This document shows, one piece after another, positions 35,495-44,587 of a stretch of DNA of 64,000 nt. The DNA comes from [Synechococcus] sp. NIES-970 (GTDB taxonomy: Bacteria; Cyanobacteriota; Cyanobacteriia; Cyanobacteriales; MRBY01): positions 62,001-126,000 of the forward strand of contig AP017959.1 of the NCBI GenBank assembly GCA_002356215.1. The letters are read 5' to 3'. How positions within the stretch are numbered: position 1 is the stretch's first letter; each line of letters begins with the position of its first letter. The notes beneath the pieces are model-generated. The model did not search any database and had not been told where the DNA came from. It was given only the letters and a program-made list of their open reading frames with translations. The position numbers and the translations under genes are program-made.

Positions 35495-37474
35495 TTAACC
35501 CGCTTCAACCACGGTATGGCGTAGGTGCAGTCCGGCCCACTGGTTTGTCGCTAAAACATAGGTGTCCTTGGTTGCCTCTGTGCCTTCCGGGGAAGTTTGG
35601 TGTAGATCACTGAGCAGGGCTTGAATCAGGGGCAGGGGTTTTTCTAATTTCTGAGGCATGGTTTCTAGCTCGCCAAATTGCTGCATTACCTGATTCTGAA
35701 AATTACTAAAGGGGCGATCGCCAATAATCCAATAGATAATCCAGGTTCCCAAGGGACGTAGGGCACTGAATTCTAACGTAGTGCCCACTGTGCTCATATT
35801 TAGAGCTACTCCCTCTTTTGGAGTTAATAAAAATAGCTCCTGTTTCGGACTTTGGGCAAAACCCAGTGCAAATAGAGGTTGCCCACCGTTATTTTCTAAG
35901 CGGTATAGTCCCTTTTCTGCCAAAGCAAAGATCGCCTGGGGGCTCGTATTTCCCCTAGGCTGGCCCACCCTGAGGGGGGTGTTTTTTTCAGTAACGACCG
36001 TCGCGAAACGATCGAGACGCTGGAGTTGGAGCTTAAGGGATAACTGGGTACTGGTCTCGTTGGCCAACAACCGTAGCCATTTAAGGGCGAGAAGCTGCTC
36101 TAGACGCGGCTGTAGACGCGCTACAGAAGACTGGATCGCTTCATTGGCATCACTGACGGGCACAATCCCCGCAACGTTTTTCCCGGTGATGGTACTCAAC
36201 TGATAGCCGTCTTCAAAAACATAGTCCACCCAATCCTGGGGGCCACTAACGGTGGCAAGATGGGCAATATTGGCAAAGGCACTGGTGGCATCAACCCGTT
36301 CAATGCGACTGAGCTCCTCGGCAAAGGCAATTTTTAGGGACAGGCTGTGGGGTAAATGGCGCTTAACTTCCTGAAGAATTGTGCCAGGACTGGGGTCTTG
36401 GGAACTGGCTTTACCCTGACCAAACACGCCTGTTTTACTAGTGAGGAGAATTTTTGGGCTACTTTCCCCAAGGGCAATAAATTCGCTCCCAGGGGCGATC
36501 GCCTGGAGAATTTCTGGCCCCAGACCTCCGAGGTACAACCCAATGCCTGTCGCGCTTTGGGCCATGACATTACCCGGAGCAGGCGTCGTAACTTCCGGTG
36601 CCACACCATATAGAGCTGCGGACTTGGTCCCCAAAAGTTGCACTGTGGCTGGTTGGGCTTCATCACGGGGCAAGTGAATTGCAAAGTTGCTTTGGCCACT
36701 GGTGACCGTTCCTAGGGGGTCAAAGGCAGAAAGATATTCCCCGAGGGTGGCGGTAAATAAGCCTACGGCCACCCCATTGATTTGTATCTCTGGGGTCACC
36801 CCCTGGGCCGCCGCCAAGAGCTGGATCAAAGGCGATCGCCCAAGGCCAAAGCCAGATTGAGCATCTTCTTCTAGAGTTACTAAGGCTGGTGTCGGTTGAC
36901 TCTTGGGATAGGTGCGGCTATGCCAATAGGCCCCCAGAGAGTGGGGCGTATTATCAAAGCTCGTATCCAAGACCAAGACTGCCTGGGCCGGGTTCAATGT
37001 TTGCAGGAGCCGTTGAACTGTACTGAGGGCGATCGCCTCCGGTCCCTTTGTCCCTGGCAAAACAAGCGCTGGGATAGCACCTATGTCTGACTGTAAGCGT
37101 ATGCCATAGCCACTAAAATGCACAAAAATCAGATCATCCGACTGGACTCGGTTCTGAAGTACCGTTTGAAACGCCGCTAAAAAACCAGAAACTGTCGCCT
37201 GCTCATCCTGCAGAGTCAAAATATTTTCGGCCGCAAACCCAAAGCGATTTTCTAGTAAGTTTCTTTGAATTTTAAGATCCTGCGGGGCTCCCCCTAGGTT
37301 GATCCCCGGGCCATAGTGATTAATGCCGACCAACAATGCCAACTTCCGACCCCGAAATTGCCCCAAAGCTAAGGCCGATTGGGAAAACATGGACGGCTGT
37401 ACATACCCAGAAAAGCCTAGGGCACCCCATGCTACCCCCAGAGTTCGCAAAAAATCACGCCGACGCCATGTCAT
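35495..37474 (-). CDS. Caspase-fold (orthocaspase-like) protein lacking the catalytic dyad
   Basis: A 659-residue exported protein. A Tat-type signal peptide is visible (WRRRDFLRTLG). Residues 40-180 are a C14 caspase-like p20 domain (KLALLVGINHYG...). The catalytic His-Gly (SGHG in active family members) reads SGYG with Tyr123, and the catalytic Cys of the D-x-C-x-S type motif reads LDTSFDN with Ser172. It is therefore a predicted pseudo-orthocaspase. The C-terminal half resembles DUF4384, a beta-rich domain common behind cyanobacterial caspase domains. It may be a binding or scaffold protein. Confidence 0.85.
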   Translation of the reverse strand: MTWRRRDFLRTLGVAWGALGFSGYVQPSMFSQSALALGQFRGRKLALLVGINHYGPGINLGGAPQDLKIQRNLLENRFGFAAENILTLQDEQATVSGFLAAFQTVLQNRVQSDDLIFVHFSGYGIRLQSDIGAIPALVLPGTKGPEAIALSTVQRLLQTLNPAQAVLVLDTSFDNTPHSLGAYWHSRTYPKSQPTPALVTLEEDAQSGFGLGRSPLIQLLAAAQGVTPEIQINGVAVGLFTATLGEYLSAFDPLGTVTSGQSNFAIHLPRDEAQPATVQLLGTKSAALYGVAPEVTTPAPGNVMAQSATGIGLYLGGLGPEILQAIAPGSEFIALGESSPKILLTSKTGVFGQGKASSQDPSPGTILQEVKRHLPHSLSLKIAFAEELSRIERVDATSAFANIAHLATVSGPQDWVDYVFEDGYQLSTITGKNVAGIVPVSDANEAIQSSVARLQPRLEQLLALKWLRLLANETSTQLSLKLQLQRLDRFATVVTEKNTPLRVGQPRGNTSPQAIFALAEKGLYRLENNGGQPLFALGFAQSPKQELFLLTPKEGVALNMSTVGTTLEFSALRPLGTWIIYWIIGDRPFSNFQNQVMQQFGELETMPQKLEKPLPLIQALLSDLHQTSPEGTEATKDTYVLATNQWAGLHLRHTVVEAG

Positions 37475-37599
37475 TGGTTACTGCCCTTGAAATCCTCATA
37501 TCAGACTACCAGTACACCACAGTTCCTGGCTAGAGCCATTTCTTTCGGTTGCACTGACGCCAGAAGCCAGGATGTCTAGGTTGGTTTGTCTTTTTTCTA

Positions 37600-37673
37600 C
37601 GGGACTGACGGGACTCGAACCCGCGACCTCCTGCGTGACAGGCAGGCATTCTAACCAGCTGAACTACAGTCCC
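37600..37673 (-). tRNA. tRNA-Asp (anticodon GUC)
   Basis: A 74-base tRNA on the minus strand. The acceptor GGGACTG pairs with CAGTCCC, the anticodon arm is CCTGC-CTGTCAC-GCAGG with GTC, and the T-arm has GGGTTCGAGTCCC. G is the discriminator and CCA is not encoded. It stands between the caspase-like gene and uppS. Confidence 0.96.
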
Positions 37674-37763
37674 AAGCGATTTAGGTCACTTTTAATAATA
37701 TAAAATCACCAATGGAAAATGTCAACTCCTTCTCTAAAAAAAATTTCCTTCCCCTGGGCTCTT

Positions 37764-38501
37764 TTAGACGGTTGCTTTGCCAAAGCGCCGTTCCCGCTGC
37801 TGGAAAGCCAAAAGAGCTTGGTGGAGTTCTGTTTTATCAAAATCAGGCCAAAGGGTAGGCGTCACGTAAATTTCGCTGTAGGCCATCTGCCAGAGTAAAA
37901 AATTACTCAGGCGCATTTCGCCGCTGGTGCGAATTAATAGGTCTGGATCTGGGATGCCATGGGTATAGAGATGGTTGTTAATTAGGGTTTCGTCAATGTC
38001 GCTTGGTTTGAGTTCGCCGGCTGCAACTTTTGTGGCGATCGCCCGGCAAGCCTGGACTAATTCTTGGCGACCACCATAATTCGTGGCGACGGTGAATTGG
38101 ATACCACTATTGTGCCGGGTTTGAATGACAGACCGTTGAATCTCTTCTTGGAGGGAATAGGGGAGAGAAGTGAGATCTCCCACAAAGCGAATTTGGATGC
38201 CCTTCGCTGCCCAGATTTTAATTTCCCGTCGGAGCACCTTCTCAAAGAGGGTCATGAGAAATTCTACTTCCGTGGGGGGGCGGCGCCAATTTTCTGTGGA
38301 AAAAGCATAGACTGTCAGGGCTTGGATCCCCCAATCTTGGCAGTAAGTCAGAATATTGCGGATCGTATCGACCCCTTTTTGGTGTCCCATGATTCTGGGT
38401 AAGCCGCGCTGTTGTCCCCAACGACCGTTGCCATCCATGATTACGGCGATATGTTTTGGAAGCCTCTGGGGGTCGAGGTCAGCAGGTAAAGGATGAACCA
38501 T
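37764..38501 (-). CDS. uppS: Isoprenyl transferase (undecaprenyl diphosphate synthase)
   Basis: A 245-residue cis-prenyltransferase. The catalytic Asp23 lies in [15 protein letters not shown], and the [20 protein letters not shown] motif binds substrate. It makes the long-chain carrier lipid for peptidoglycan and polysaccharide synthesis. The gene begins 15 bp after cdaA on the same strand, so the two are very likely co-transcribed. Confidence 0.95.
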   Translation of the reverse strand: MVHPLPADLDPQRLPKHIAVIMDGNGRWGQQRGLPRIMGHQKGVDTIRNILTYCQDWGIQALTVYAFSTENWRRPPTEVEFLMTLFEKVLRREIKIWAAKGIQIRFVGDLTSLPYSLQEEIQRSVIQTRHNSGIQFTVATNYGGRQELVQACRAIATKVAAGELKPSDIDETLINNHLYTHGIPDPDLLIRTSGEMRLSNFLLWQMAYSEIYVTPTLWPDFDKTELHQALLAFQQRERRFGKATV

Positions 38502-38516
38502 AGTTGCAGGGGAAGG

Positions 38517-39398
38517 TTAATCTTTTTTGATAAAGGGGAGTTTTAGATGCGCTAAGGATGTTAACAAATCTTTCCCTTGCGATTTTAGCCGACGGCTGAA
38601 GTCACTGAGGGACGTCGTTACAGATTCGCGATCGCCTGATTTGAAATAATCAGCGAGGAGTTCCCGGAGTTCACTACTGGTGAGGGGCCGGTTGAGCTCT
38701 CCCCTTTTTGCCAATGAAATGGAGCCTGTTTCTTCTGAAACAATGACACAAACGCAATTGTCTAATTGTGCGGTCACACTGCGGGCAGCGAGGTGACGGG
38801 TTCCCAACTGCCGAAATCCTGTTTTTTCTGAAAGATGAAACAAAATACGCGCGGCAATAACTCGGGTGTCGCGGATTAAGACAGCACCATCATGGAGAGG
38901 ATTTTTATCATAAAAAATAGATTTGAGAAGTTCTTTTGAGACCTCAGCATCGATGGGAACCCCAGGGCGCAGAAAATCTTTTTGGTCAATGGGGGTAGAG
39001 GTGGTCTCAATTAAAATCAGTGCCCCTGTCCGGGATTGGGACAAATCCTTAACGGAGTCAACAATGCGATCGAGGACCTCATTTTCTGGGTTAATGCCCC
39101 GGGCCTCACTGGGAGTGAGGAGGTCGATAAATTCACCCCGGCCTAATTTTTCGAGGATACGCCGCACCTGGGATTGATAAAGGGTGGCGATCCCGACGGC
39201 AGAGACCAAAATTAATTTATCTAGTAGGGCAGAAAGGTATGGTAAACCATAAAGAGCTGCTAATTGGTGGGCAAGAACCAAAAGTAGAAAGCCCCGCATC
39301 AGGCGGACAGCCACTCGGTCTCGAACCACAAAAAGTACTAAATAAACTAAAAACAGTGTGAGTGCGATATCCGCAATCTTAAAAAGCCAGTCTGGCAT
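38517..39398 (-). CDS. cdaA: Diadenylate cyclase (CdaA-type)
   Basis: A 293-residue protein with three N-terminal membrane helices (residues 10-75) and a DAC domain. It is predicted to make cyclic di-AMP from two ATP at the inner face of the membrane. The DGA motif is intact (Asp170) and the SEETG segment is present (residues 221-225). The third motif, normally GTRHR, reads GTRHL (Leu203). C-di-AMP regulates potassium and osmotic balance. Co-transcribed with uppS. The upstream gene lysA is separated by a terminator. Confidence 0.92.
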   Translation of the reverse strand: MPDWLFKIADIALTLFLVYLVLFVVRDRVAVRLMRGFLLLVLAHQLAALYGLPYLSALLDKLILVSAVGIATLYQSQVRRILEKLGRGEFIDLLTPSEARGINPENEVLDRIVDSVKDLSQSRTGALILIETTSTPIDQKDFLRPGVPIDAEVSKELLKSIFYDKNPLHDGAVLIRDTRVIAARILFHLSEKTGFRQLGTRHLAARSVTAQLDNCVCVIVSEETGSISLAKRGELNRPLTSSELRELLADYFKSGDRESVTTSLSDFSRRLKSQGKDLLTSLAHLKLPFIKKD

Positions 39399-39478
39399 CC
39401 TCTCCTACCACTACTTCAGCACAACTGACAACCTGCCATCAGACTCTATCATGTCACGATGGGGCTAATTTTCGACAA

Positions 39479-39531
39479 GAAAAAACGGGGTGATGGCGAT
39501 CGCCCATAATAGGCATTTCCCTTGACCCCGT
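39479..39531 (-). terminator. Intrinsic terminator of lysA with HIP1-type sequence in the loop
   Basis: ACGGGGT (39485-39491) pairs with ACCCCGT (39525-39531). The minus strand runs into six T. The long loop contains the palindrome GGCGATCGCC, which could form its own stem. Confidence 0.8.
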
Positions 39532-39559
39532 CCTTAAATTTTCACCCAATGAAAAAAAA

Positions 39560-40948
39560 CTAATCTTGACGTAGCCGTTCCGGCAAGCAGTCTTGACGAA
39601 CTAAATCTTCAAAAGTTTCACGACGGATAATGATCTGGGCTTCTCCTTTGTTGACAAGCACCGCCGCTGGCCGACCAATGCGGTTGTAATTGGAGGCCAT
39701 GCTGTAGTTATAGGCCCCCGTCGCCAGCACCACGAGAATGTCACCGGGCTGGGGTGTAGGCAGTTGGGCATCTTTAATCACCACATCCCCAGATTCACAG
39801 TGCTTACCCGCAACGGTGACCGTTTCTTCGCAGGGATCAGAAAGACGGTTGGCGATCGCCGCCCGGTAAACGGACTGGTAAGTGATCGGGCGGGGATTAT
39901 CGGACATGCCCCCATCGACGGAAATATAGGTGCGGATTTCAGGTACCACTTTGCGGCTACCGACGGTGTAGGCGGTGATGCAGGCACTACCGACGAGGGA
40001 ACGGCCCGGCTCAACAATGAGTTTTGGTAGGGCGATGCCATGGCTGCGGCAGGCAGCTTCCAGGGATTGGGCCACATTTTGGGACCAGGCTTCGATGCTT
40101 GGGGGATCATCGGATTCGGTATAACGGATCCCTAAGCCACCGCCCAGGTTCAGAATTTCTGGCTGGAGGCCATATTCAGCGGCTTTTTTATACCAGCCGG
40201 CCAGCACATCGCCGAGGTCTTTGTGGGGTTGCTGTTCAAAGATTTGGGAGCCGATATGGGCGTGGAGACCGACACAATTTAAGAATTCAGCCTCTTTCAC
40301 CAGGGCAAAAACCGCTTCGATTTGGTTCGGGTCAAAGCCAAATTTACTGTCCAGGTGACCGGTGCGGATATATTCGTGGGTGTGGCATTCAATCCCTGGG
40401 GTCAGACGCAGGATGACATTGGCAACGGCTTGGCGATCGCCTGTGAGTTTTGTGAGTAATTCCAGCTCAAAGAAGTTATCAACAATGATCGTCACCCCTT
40501 GGTCTAGGGCAAAGGCCAATTCCTCACGGGCTTTGTTGTTGCCATGGAAATAGATTTTTTTCGGGCTGACTCCCGCTTGGAGAGTGGTGTAGAGTTCCCC
40601 GCCGGAAACCACATCAAAACCCAGGCCTTCACTATCGACAATGGCGGCGATCGCCATGCAGCTCCAAGCCTTGGACGCGTAGATCACCAAAGACTCCCCA
40701 GAGTAATATTTCTGGAAACTGTCGCGGTATTGGCGACAGGTGGTGCGCAAGGTCTGTTCATCGAGGATGTACAACGGGGAGCCATACTGTTTCACCAGAT
40801 CAACAACATCACAACCACCGATGACCAGGTGATCGAGGCTATTCACCGTGGCCGTTAGGGGCATCAAGCTCTGGTTGGGGGATAAGTTTTCTGGATTTTC
40901 GGGCAAATATTGGCGTCCAGAATTTTGGGTGGACTCTACGGTTAACAT
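39560..40948 (-). CDS. lysA: Diaminopimelate decarboxylase
   Basis: A 462-residue fold-type III PLP decarboxylase. The PLP lysine is near residue 93 in YASKAWSCMA, the GGGLGIRY phosphate-binding loop is present, and the C-terminal CESGDV and YNYSMASNYN active-site segments follow. It converts meso-diaminopimelate to lysine. The N-terminal 35 residues (SGRQYLPENPENLSPN) extend beyond the usual domain. Start is ATG at 40948. Confidence 0.95.
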   Translation of the reverse strand: MLTVESTQNSGRQYLPENPENLSPNQSLMPLTATVNSLDHLVIGGCDVVDLVKQYGSPLYILDEQTLRTTCRQYRDSFQKYYSGESLVIYASKAWSCMAIAAIVDSEGLGFDVVSGGELYTTLQAGVSPKKIYFHGNNKAREELAFALDQGVTIIVDNFFELELLTKLTGDRQAVANVILRLTPGIECHTHEYIRTGHLDSKFGFDPNQIEAVFALVKEAEFLNCVGLHAHIGSQIFEQQPHKDLGDVLAGWYKKAAEYGLQPEILNLGGGLGIRYTESDDPPSIEAWSQNVAQSLEAACRSHGIALPKLIVEPGRSLVGSACITAYTVGSRKVVPEIRTYISVDGGMSDNPRPITYQSVYRAAIANRLSDPCEETVTVAGKHCESGDVVIKDAQLPTPQPGDILVVLATGAYNYSMASNYNRIGRPAAVLVNKGEAQIIIRRETFEDLVRQDCLPERLRQD

Positions 40949-41062
40949 AAGCAGTTTTTCTAGGAAGCTTCCATAACAAATAAATAGTATTAAGCAGTTT
41001 AAAGTATCATCAGAGGCCTTTTGGGCATCGGCCTCGAATTTAGTGATTTCTTGAAAAAAACT

Positions 41063-41602
41063 GTGAGTCTAATTTCTCTCCAACTGCAACCCCTGACTGC
41101 TAAACATATTCCCCAAGTGCTGGCCCTAGACCAGCTCTGTTTTGGTGGTCTCTGGTCAAAAGATGGCTACCTGCGGGAAATGGAAAGCCCCAATAGTACC
41201 CTGCTGATTTTGCCAGCCCCCCATGATCAAAATAAGCTCATTGGCTTGGGTTGCCTATGGTCGATCGTGGAGGAAGCTCACATTACCATTATGGCCGTCC
41301 ATCCAGATCTACAGCGGCGGGGTTTGGGACAATTGATTCTTTTGGGGTTATTACGGGATGCTTGGCGGCGGGGCCTGGAGCGCGCCACGTTGGAGGTTCG
41401 TGCTTCTAACCATGGGGCGATCGCCCTCTACGAAAAGTTTGGCTTCCAGGTGGCGGGCCGCCGCAAGGGTTACTACCAAGCGACGGGAGAAGATGCCCTG
41501 ATTATGTGGCGTAAGGGATTGGATCACCCAGAATTTGCGTCCCAGTTACAAACTTGGGAAACGGCGGTGGGCGATCGCCTCCAGTCCCATTTCCTCAGAT
41601 AG
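41063..41602 (+). CDS. rimI: Ribosomal-protein-alanine N-acetyltransferase family (GNAT)
   Basis: A GNAT acetyltransferase of about 180 residues. The acetyl-CoA motif HPDLQRRGLGQLILLGLL, then ERATLEVRASNHGAIALYEKFGF and RRKGYY, are typical of RimI, which acetylates the N-terminus of ribosomal protein S18. The start is uncertain because no ATG lies near the N-terminus. GTG 41063 fits the domain best; TTG at 41051 or 41021 are alternatives. The other neighbours do not bear on its role. Confidence 0.85.
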   Translation: MSLISLQLQPLTAKHIPQVLALDQLCFGGLWSKDGYLREMESPNSTLLILPAPHDQNKLIGLGCLWSIVEEAHITIMAVHPDLQRRGLGQLILLGLLRDAWRRGLERATLEVRASNHGAIALYEKFGFQVAGRRKGYYQATGEDALIMWRKGLDHPEFASQLQTWETAVGDRLQSHFLR

Positions 41603-41625
41603 CCTTGGGCCAAATCTCCCCAGGT

Positions 41626-42372
41626 CTAAGCACAATATTTTGAAGAGGAGAGCGGCGTAATCGGCTGAGCCCCTCGATTTAGGAATGTAGAAATTTGTTC
41701 AGCTACAGCTTGGGGACAGAAATAATGGAAAAAATATCGCCCCTGGGGACATTGCCACAGAAGATCGCCTGTTTTTAACCAAGGCTGCCAGTCTGCTTGT
41801 AATTTGCGGTCTATCACCACATCATCTTCACTGCCGCAAACCAGGAGGGGGACTGAAACAGAGCGGGGGGATACCGACAAATTTCGGCAAATTGTATGGA
41901 TGGGCAAGGCCGTTTTGAGGTCTGCTTCGAGGCGATCGCGCAGTTCGTAGATTGCCGCGGGGGACTGAATGCCAAAGAGATTGTAGACCGTCTGTTTTAA
42001 CAAAATCGACCGCGGACAGGGTAATAGGCGCAACTGGGCATAGTAATGGGCCTGCCAATCCACCGCTGGATAGGCTCCCACAGACAGCAAGGTGAGAGAT
42101 TTGACCCGTTCTGGGTAATTGTAGGCATAGAGTAAAGCGACCAGTCCCCCCGTACCGTGGCCCAGCAAATGTACCGGGCGATCGCCCTGCTTCAGATAAT
42201 CATGGAGTAATACCAAAACATCTTCGAGGGACTGGGCTTCATCCGTAGACTGGGAATATTCCCAACAGTTCACAGTGAATGTTTTTGAAAGTTGCTTTAA
42301 GAGTTGAACATCAAAAATCTTTAAAGCTGGATTGACATTAATCCACAGCAAATTATTTTCTTGATTTTTCAT
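41626..42372 (-). CDS. Alpha/beta-hydrolase-fold protein downstream of isiAB, nucleophile missing
   Basis: A 248-residue alpha/beta hydrolase fold. The nucleophile elbow, usually G-x-S-x-G, reads GHGTG (residues 71-75), with Gly73 in place of serine; Thr74 is offset. The acid-like GSEDDVVID and a later His segment are present. It is probably a pseudoenzyme or uses another nucleophile. It lies 113 bp after isiB on the same strand, beyond a terminator, in the position described for the third iron-stress gene isiC in some cyanobacteria. That link is inferred from position. Confidence 0.75.
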   Translation of the reverse strand: MKNQENNLLWINVNPALKIFDVQLLKQLSKTFTVNCWEYSQSTDEAQSLEDVLVLLHDYLKQGDRPVHLLGHGTGGLVALLYAYNYPERVKSLTLLSVGAYPAVDWQAHYYAQLRLLPCPRSILLKQTVYNLFGIQSPAAIYELRDRLEADLKTALPIHTICRNLSVSPRSVSVPLLVCGSEDDVVIDRKLQADWQPWLKTGDLLWQCPQGRYFFHYFCPQAVAEQISTFLNRGAQPITPLSSSKYCA

Positions 42373-42426
42373 TTTATATGCAAATTAGAAATATTAAAGA
42401 ATCTGACTTTTAAGCAATTGAATGAT

Positions 42427-42475
42427 AAAAAAACAGAAGCCAATGAGAAAAAAAGACATTCTCTCCTCACTGGCT
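42427..42475 (-). terminator. Intrinsic terminator of isiB
   Basis: AGCCAATGAG (42438-42447) and CTCACTGGCT (42466-42475) form a 10-bp stem with one mismatch or wobble. The minus strand then has seven T. Confidence 0.85.
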
Positions 42476-42485
42476 CTGGATTAAT

Positions 42486-42998
42486 TTATAAACTAAAGGC
42501 CACCTTGAGCTGGGCAACCCATTCTTGAATCCGTGTTTCAGTTAGTTCCGGTTGATTATCTTCATCAATGGCTAAACCCACAAACTGACCATCTCGCTCC
42601 GCCTTGGATTCGCTGTGCTCGTAACCAGTGGTGGGCCACTGCCCGACCGTTTTACCACCGAGGCTAGAAATTTTTGCTTCTAAAATGCCCATGGCATCCT
42701 GAAAATTATCTGCATAGCCTACCTGATCACCGGCACCAAAATAAGCAACTGTTTTACCCGAAAAATCTACTTGATCAAGGTCATCATAAAGCGCTTCCCA
42801 GTCTGACTGCATTTCGCCCACATTCCAAGTAGGACAGCCAATGATCAACTGATCAAAATCTTTTAACGCCTCTGTATCAACTTCAGCAACATCAAAAAGT
42901 GTAACGATATCTGAGCCGCCAAATTCTGCTTGGATCGCCTCGGCAATAGTTTCTGTATTGCCTGTTTGAGTCCCAAAAAACAAACCAATTTTAGCCAT
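42486..42998 (-). CDS. isiB: Flavodoxin
   Basis: A 170-residue long-chain flavodoxin. The FMN phosphate-binding loop FGTQTGNTETIAEA is near the N-terminus, and the FMN-stacking loops CPTWNVGEMQSDW and FGAGDQVGYADNF follow. It replaces ferredoxin as electron carrier from photosystem I in iron limitation. It lies 157 bp downstream of isiA, separated by a terminator-like hairpin. Confidence 0.97.
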   Translation of the reverse strand: MAKIGLFFGTQTGNTETIAEAIQAEFGGSDIVTLFDVAEVDTEALKDFDQLIIGCPTWNVGEMQSDWEALYDDLDQVDFSGKTVAYFGAGDQVGYADNFQDAMGILEAKISSLGGKTVGQWPTTGYEHSESKAERDGQFVGLAIDEDNQPELTETRIQEWVAQLKVAFSL

Positions 42999-43063
42999 GA
43001 TTCAAGTCCAACAAAACAAAGGTTATGTAGAGAAAAAATGATTCAGTAAATGACCTAAAGAAG

Positions 43064-43094
43064 AAAAAAGGTTCCAAAATCACTAAATGGAACC
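43064..43094 (-). terminator. Terminator-like hairpin between isiA and isiB
   Basis: A perfect 7-bp stem (43070-43076 with 43088-43094), 11-base loop, followed by six T on the minus strand. It lies inside the isiA-isiB operon, so it may let isiA message outnumber the isiAB message. Confidence 0.75.
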
Positions 43095-43155
43095 CGATTG
43101 TCGATGAGAGGAAAATCTGTGTTGACAAAGCTGTCGTTAGTTGGCCCTGAGCGCC

Positions 43156-44181
43156 TTAGAGATCTGCGGGGTTAAGGGCTTTTTCAAGCCGGCGGAAATC
43201 AAATCCCATGGCTCTAAGGGCGTGCCAGAGATGGCCTTGCAAGAAAAAGAAGGCAAAGAAGAAGTGGGCATTTGCTAACCAAGCGCGGGAGGTGTGCTGG
43301 TTGAAAGGTAACTCGATGGTGTCTGCAAAGTAAGGCACAATGCTGAGTTTGACATCGAGCCCAGGTCCATAAAATTCCACAGGGTAAGCAGTGGTATTGA
43401 CGGCGCAGAAGTAGGCCGCCACAAATCCAGCTAGGGCGATTCCCCCAAGGGAATAGGACAAAATTGCTTCTCCAGAGAACAAAAGGACTTTTTTCGCCCA
43501 CTGGAGCGGCGGCACAAGGATATGCCAGATCCCACCAGCTACCAGTAATACACCGACATAGATATGACCACCGACAATATCTTCGAGATTGTCAACGCTG
43601 GCGAAATGGGTTTGATAGCCATAAATGACGCTCGGATCCAATGTGGGAGCTGTCACTAAACGGACAGTTTGGGTCGCTGTATCGTACAAACCACCGAAGT
43701 ACATGGCCTTAGCGACCAGGAGAAATGCCCCCAGGCCAAGTAGCAGTAGGTGATGGCCTAAAATGAGGCCCAATTGTTTGGGATCTTCCCAGTCGAAATG
43801 GAAGCGACGGGCTCGACCCGTGGTGGCTTTCAGATCCTGGGGACCACGCAAGACATGGAATAACCCCCCAGCAGCCAGAACCACCGAGGAAATTAGATGG
43901 ATCGCCCCAATCACAAAATAGGGCTCCGTGTTGATAGTGCCGTTGCCTGTGATTCCAAGACCAAGGGTTGCGAGGTGGGGCAACAGGATGAGATTTTGCT
44001 CTCCCATCGGTACGCTTGGATCAAAATAAGAAATTTCAAACAGGGTAAAGGCTCCTGCCCAAAAAACGATCAGCGCGGCATGGGCCACATGGGCGCCGAT
44101 AAACTGCCCGGAAAGGTCGGCAAAACGGGCATTACCCGCCCACCATTCGTATTTAACGTCTGGATTATCGTAGGTTTGCAT
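43156..44181 (-). CDS. isiA: Iron-stress-induced chlorophyll-binding protein IsiA (CP43')
   Basis: A 341-residue six-helix chlorophyll a-binding protein of the CP43 family without the large lumenal loop of PsbC. Histidines such as [23 protein letters not shown] and [15 protein letters not shown] act as chlorophyll ligands. It forms rings around photosystem I under iron starvation. Start is ATG at 44181. It begins the isiA-isiB cluster. Confidence 0.97.
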   Translation of the reverse strand: MQTYDNPDVKYEWWAGNARFADLSGQFIGAHVAHAALIVFWAGAFTLFEISYFDPSVPMGEQNLILLPHLATLGLGITGNGTINTEPYFVIGAIHLISSVVLAAGGLFHVLRGPQDLKATTGRARRFHFDWEDPKQLGLILGHHLLLLGLGAFLLVAKAMYFGGLYDTATQTVRLVTAPTLDPSVIYGYQTHFASVDNLEDIVGGHIYVGVLLVAGGIWHILVPPLQWAKKVLLFSGEAILSYSLGGIALAGFVAAYFCAVNTTAYPVEFYGPGLDVKLSIVPYFADTIELPFNQHTSRAWLANAHFFFAFFFLQGHLWHALRAMGFDFRRLEKALNPADL

Positions 44182-44257
44182 CGTGATTTTTAAAGAGTGT
44201 TCGTTCTAATCAAGCCAATCCTTTATTGCTTATTTATCTCAATAAAAGACTGGTTTC

Positions 44258-44285
44258 ATATTAAAATTATTTTCAACAAAGTCAA
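44258..44285 (-). promoter_or_regulatory. Candidate isiA promoter
   Basis: On the minus strand TTGACT (44280-44285) is followed after 16 bases by TAATAT (44258-44263), placing the start about 70 bases before isiA. The AT-rich sequence around -10 resembles Fur half-sites loosely; I do not claim a Fur box. Confidence 0.4.
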
Positions 44286-44587
44286 GTTAACTTTTGTAAA
44301 AAGTCCACATCCTTGTCCTGGGCGAGCTTTCAGAAAAGCCTTTTTAGTAGGTATTCTAGGTCTGGGGTAAGGTTTGCGGGGCGGTGATTGGGGAGCTCTT
44401 TTTGCAAATTTATAGCGATATCAAAAGGTTTCTGTGTTTTGCCTGAAGCATTTACTGAAAAAGATTACTATATGCAGTCTATGGTTAAGAAAATAGTGAC
44501 GGTCAAAGGTCGGGCGATCGCCCTGACTAGATTGCCATCGTCTATGGCAAACTGCGATAAATTAGCTAAGTCCAATGCTCAAAACCT
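44286..44587. other. Gene-free stretch between isiA and xth
   Basis: Region between the divergent isiA promoter and xth. It contains one GGGCGATCGCCC near 44513 but no convincing ORF, terminator or RNA-like structure. It probably holds the xth promoter. Confidence 0.4.
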
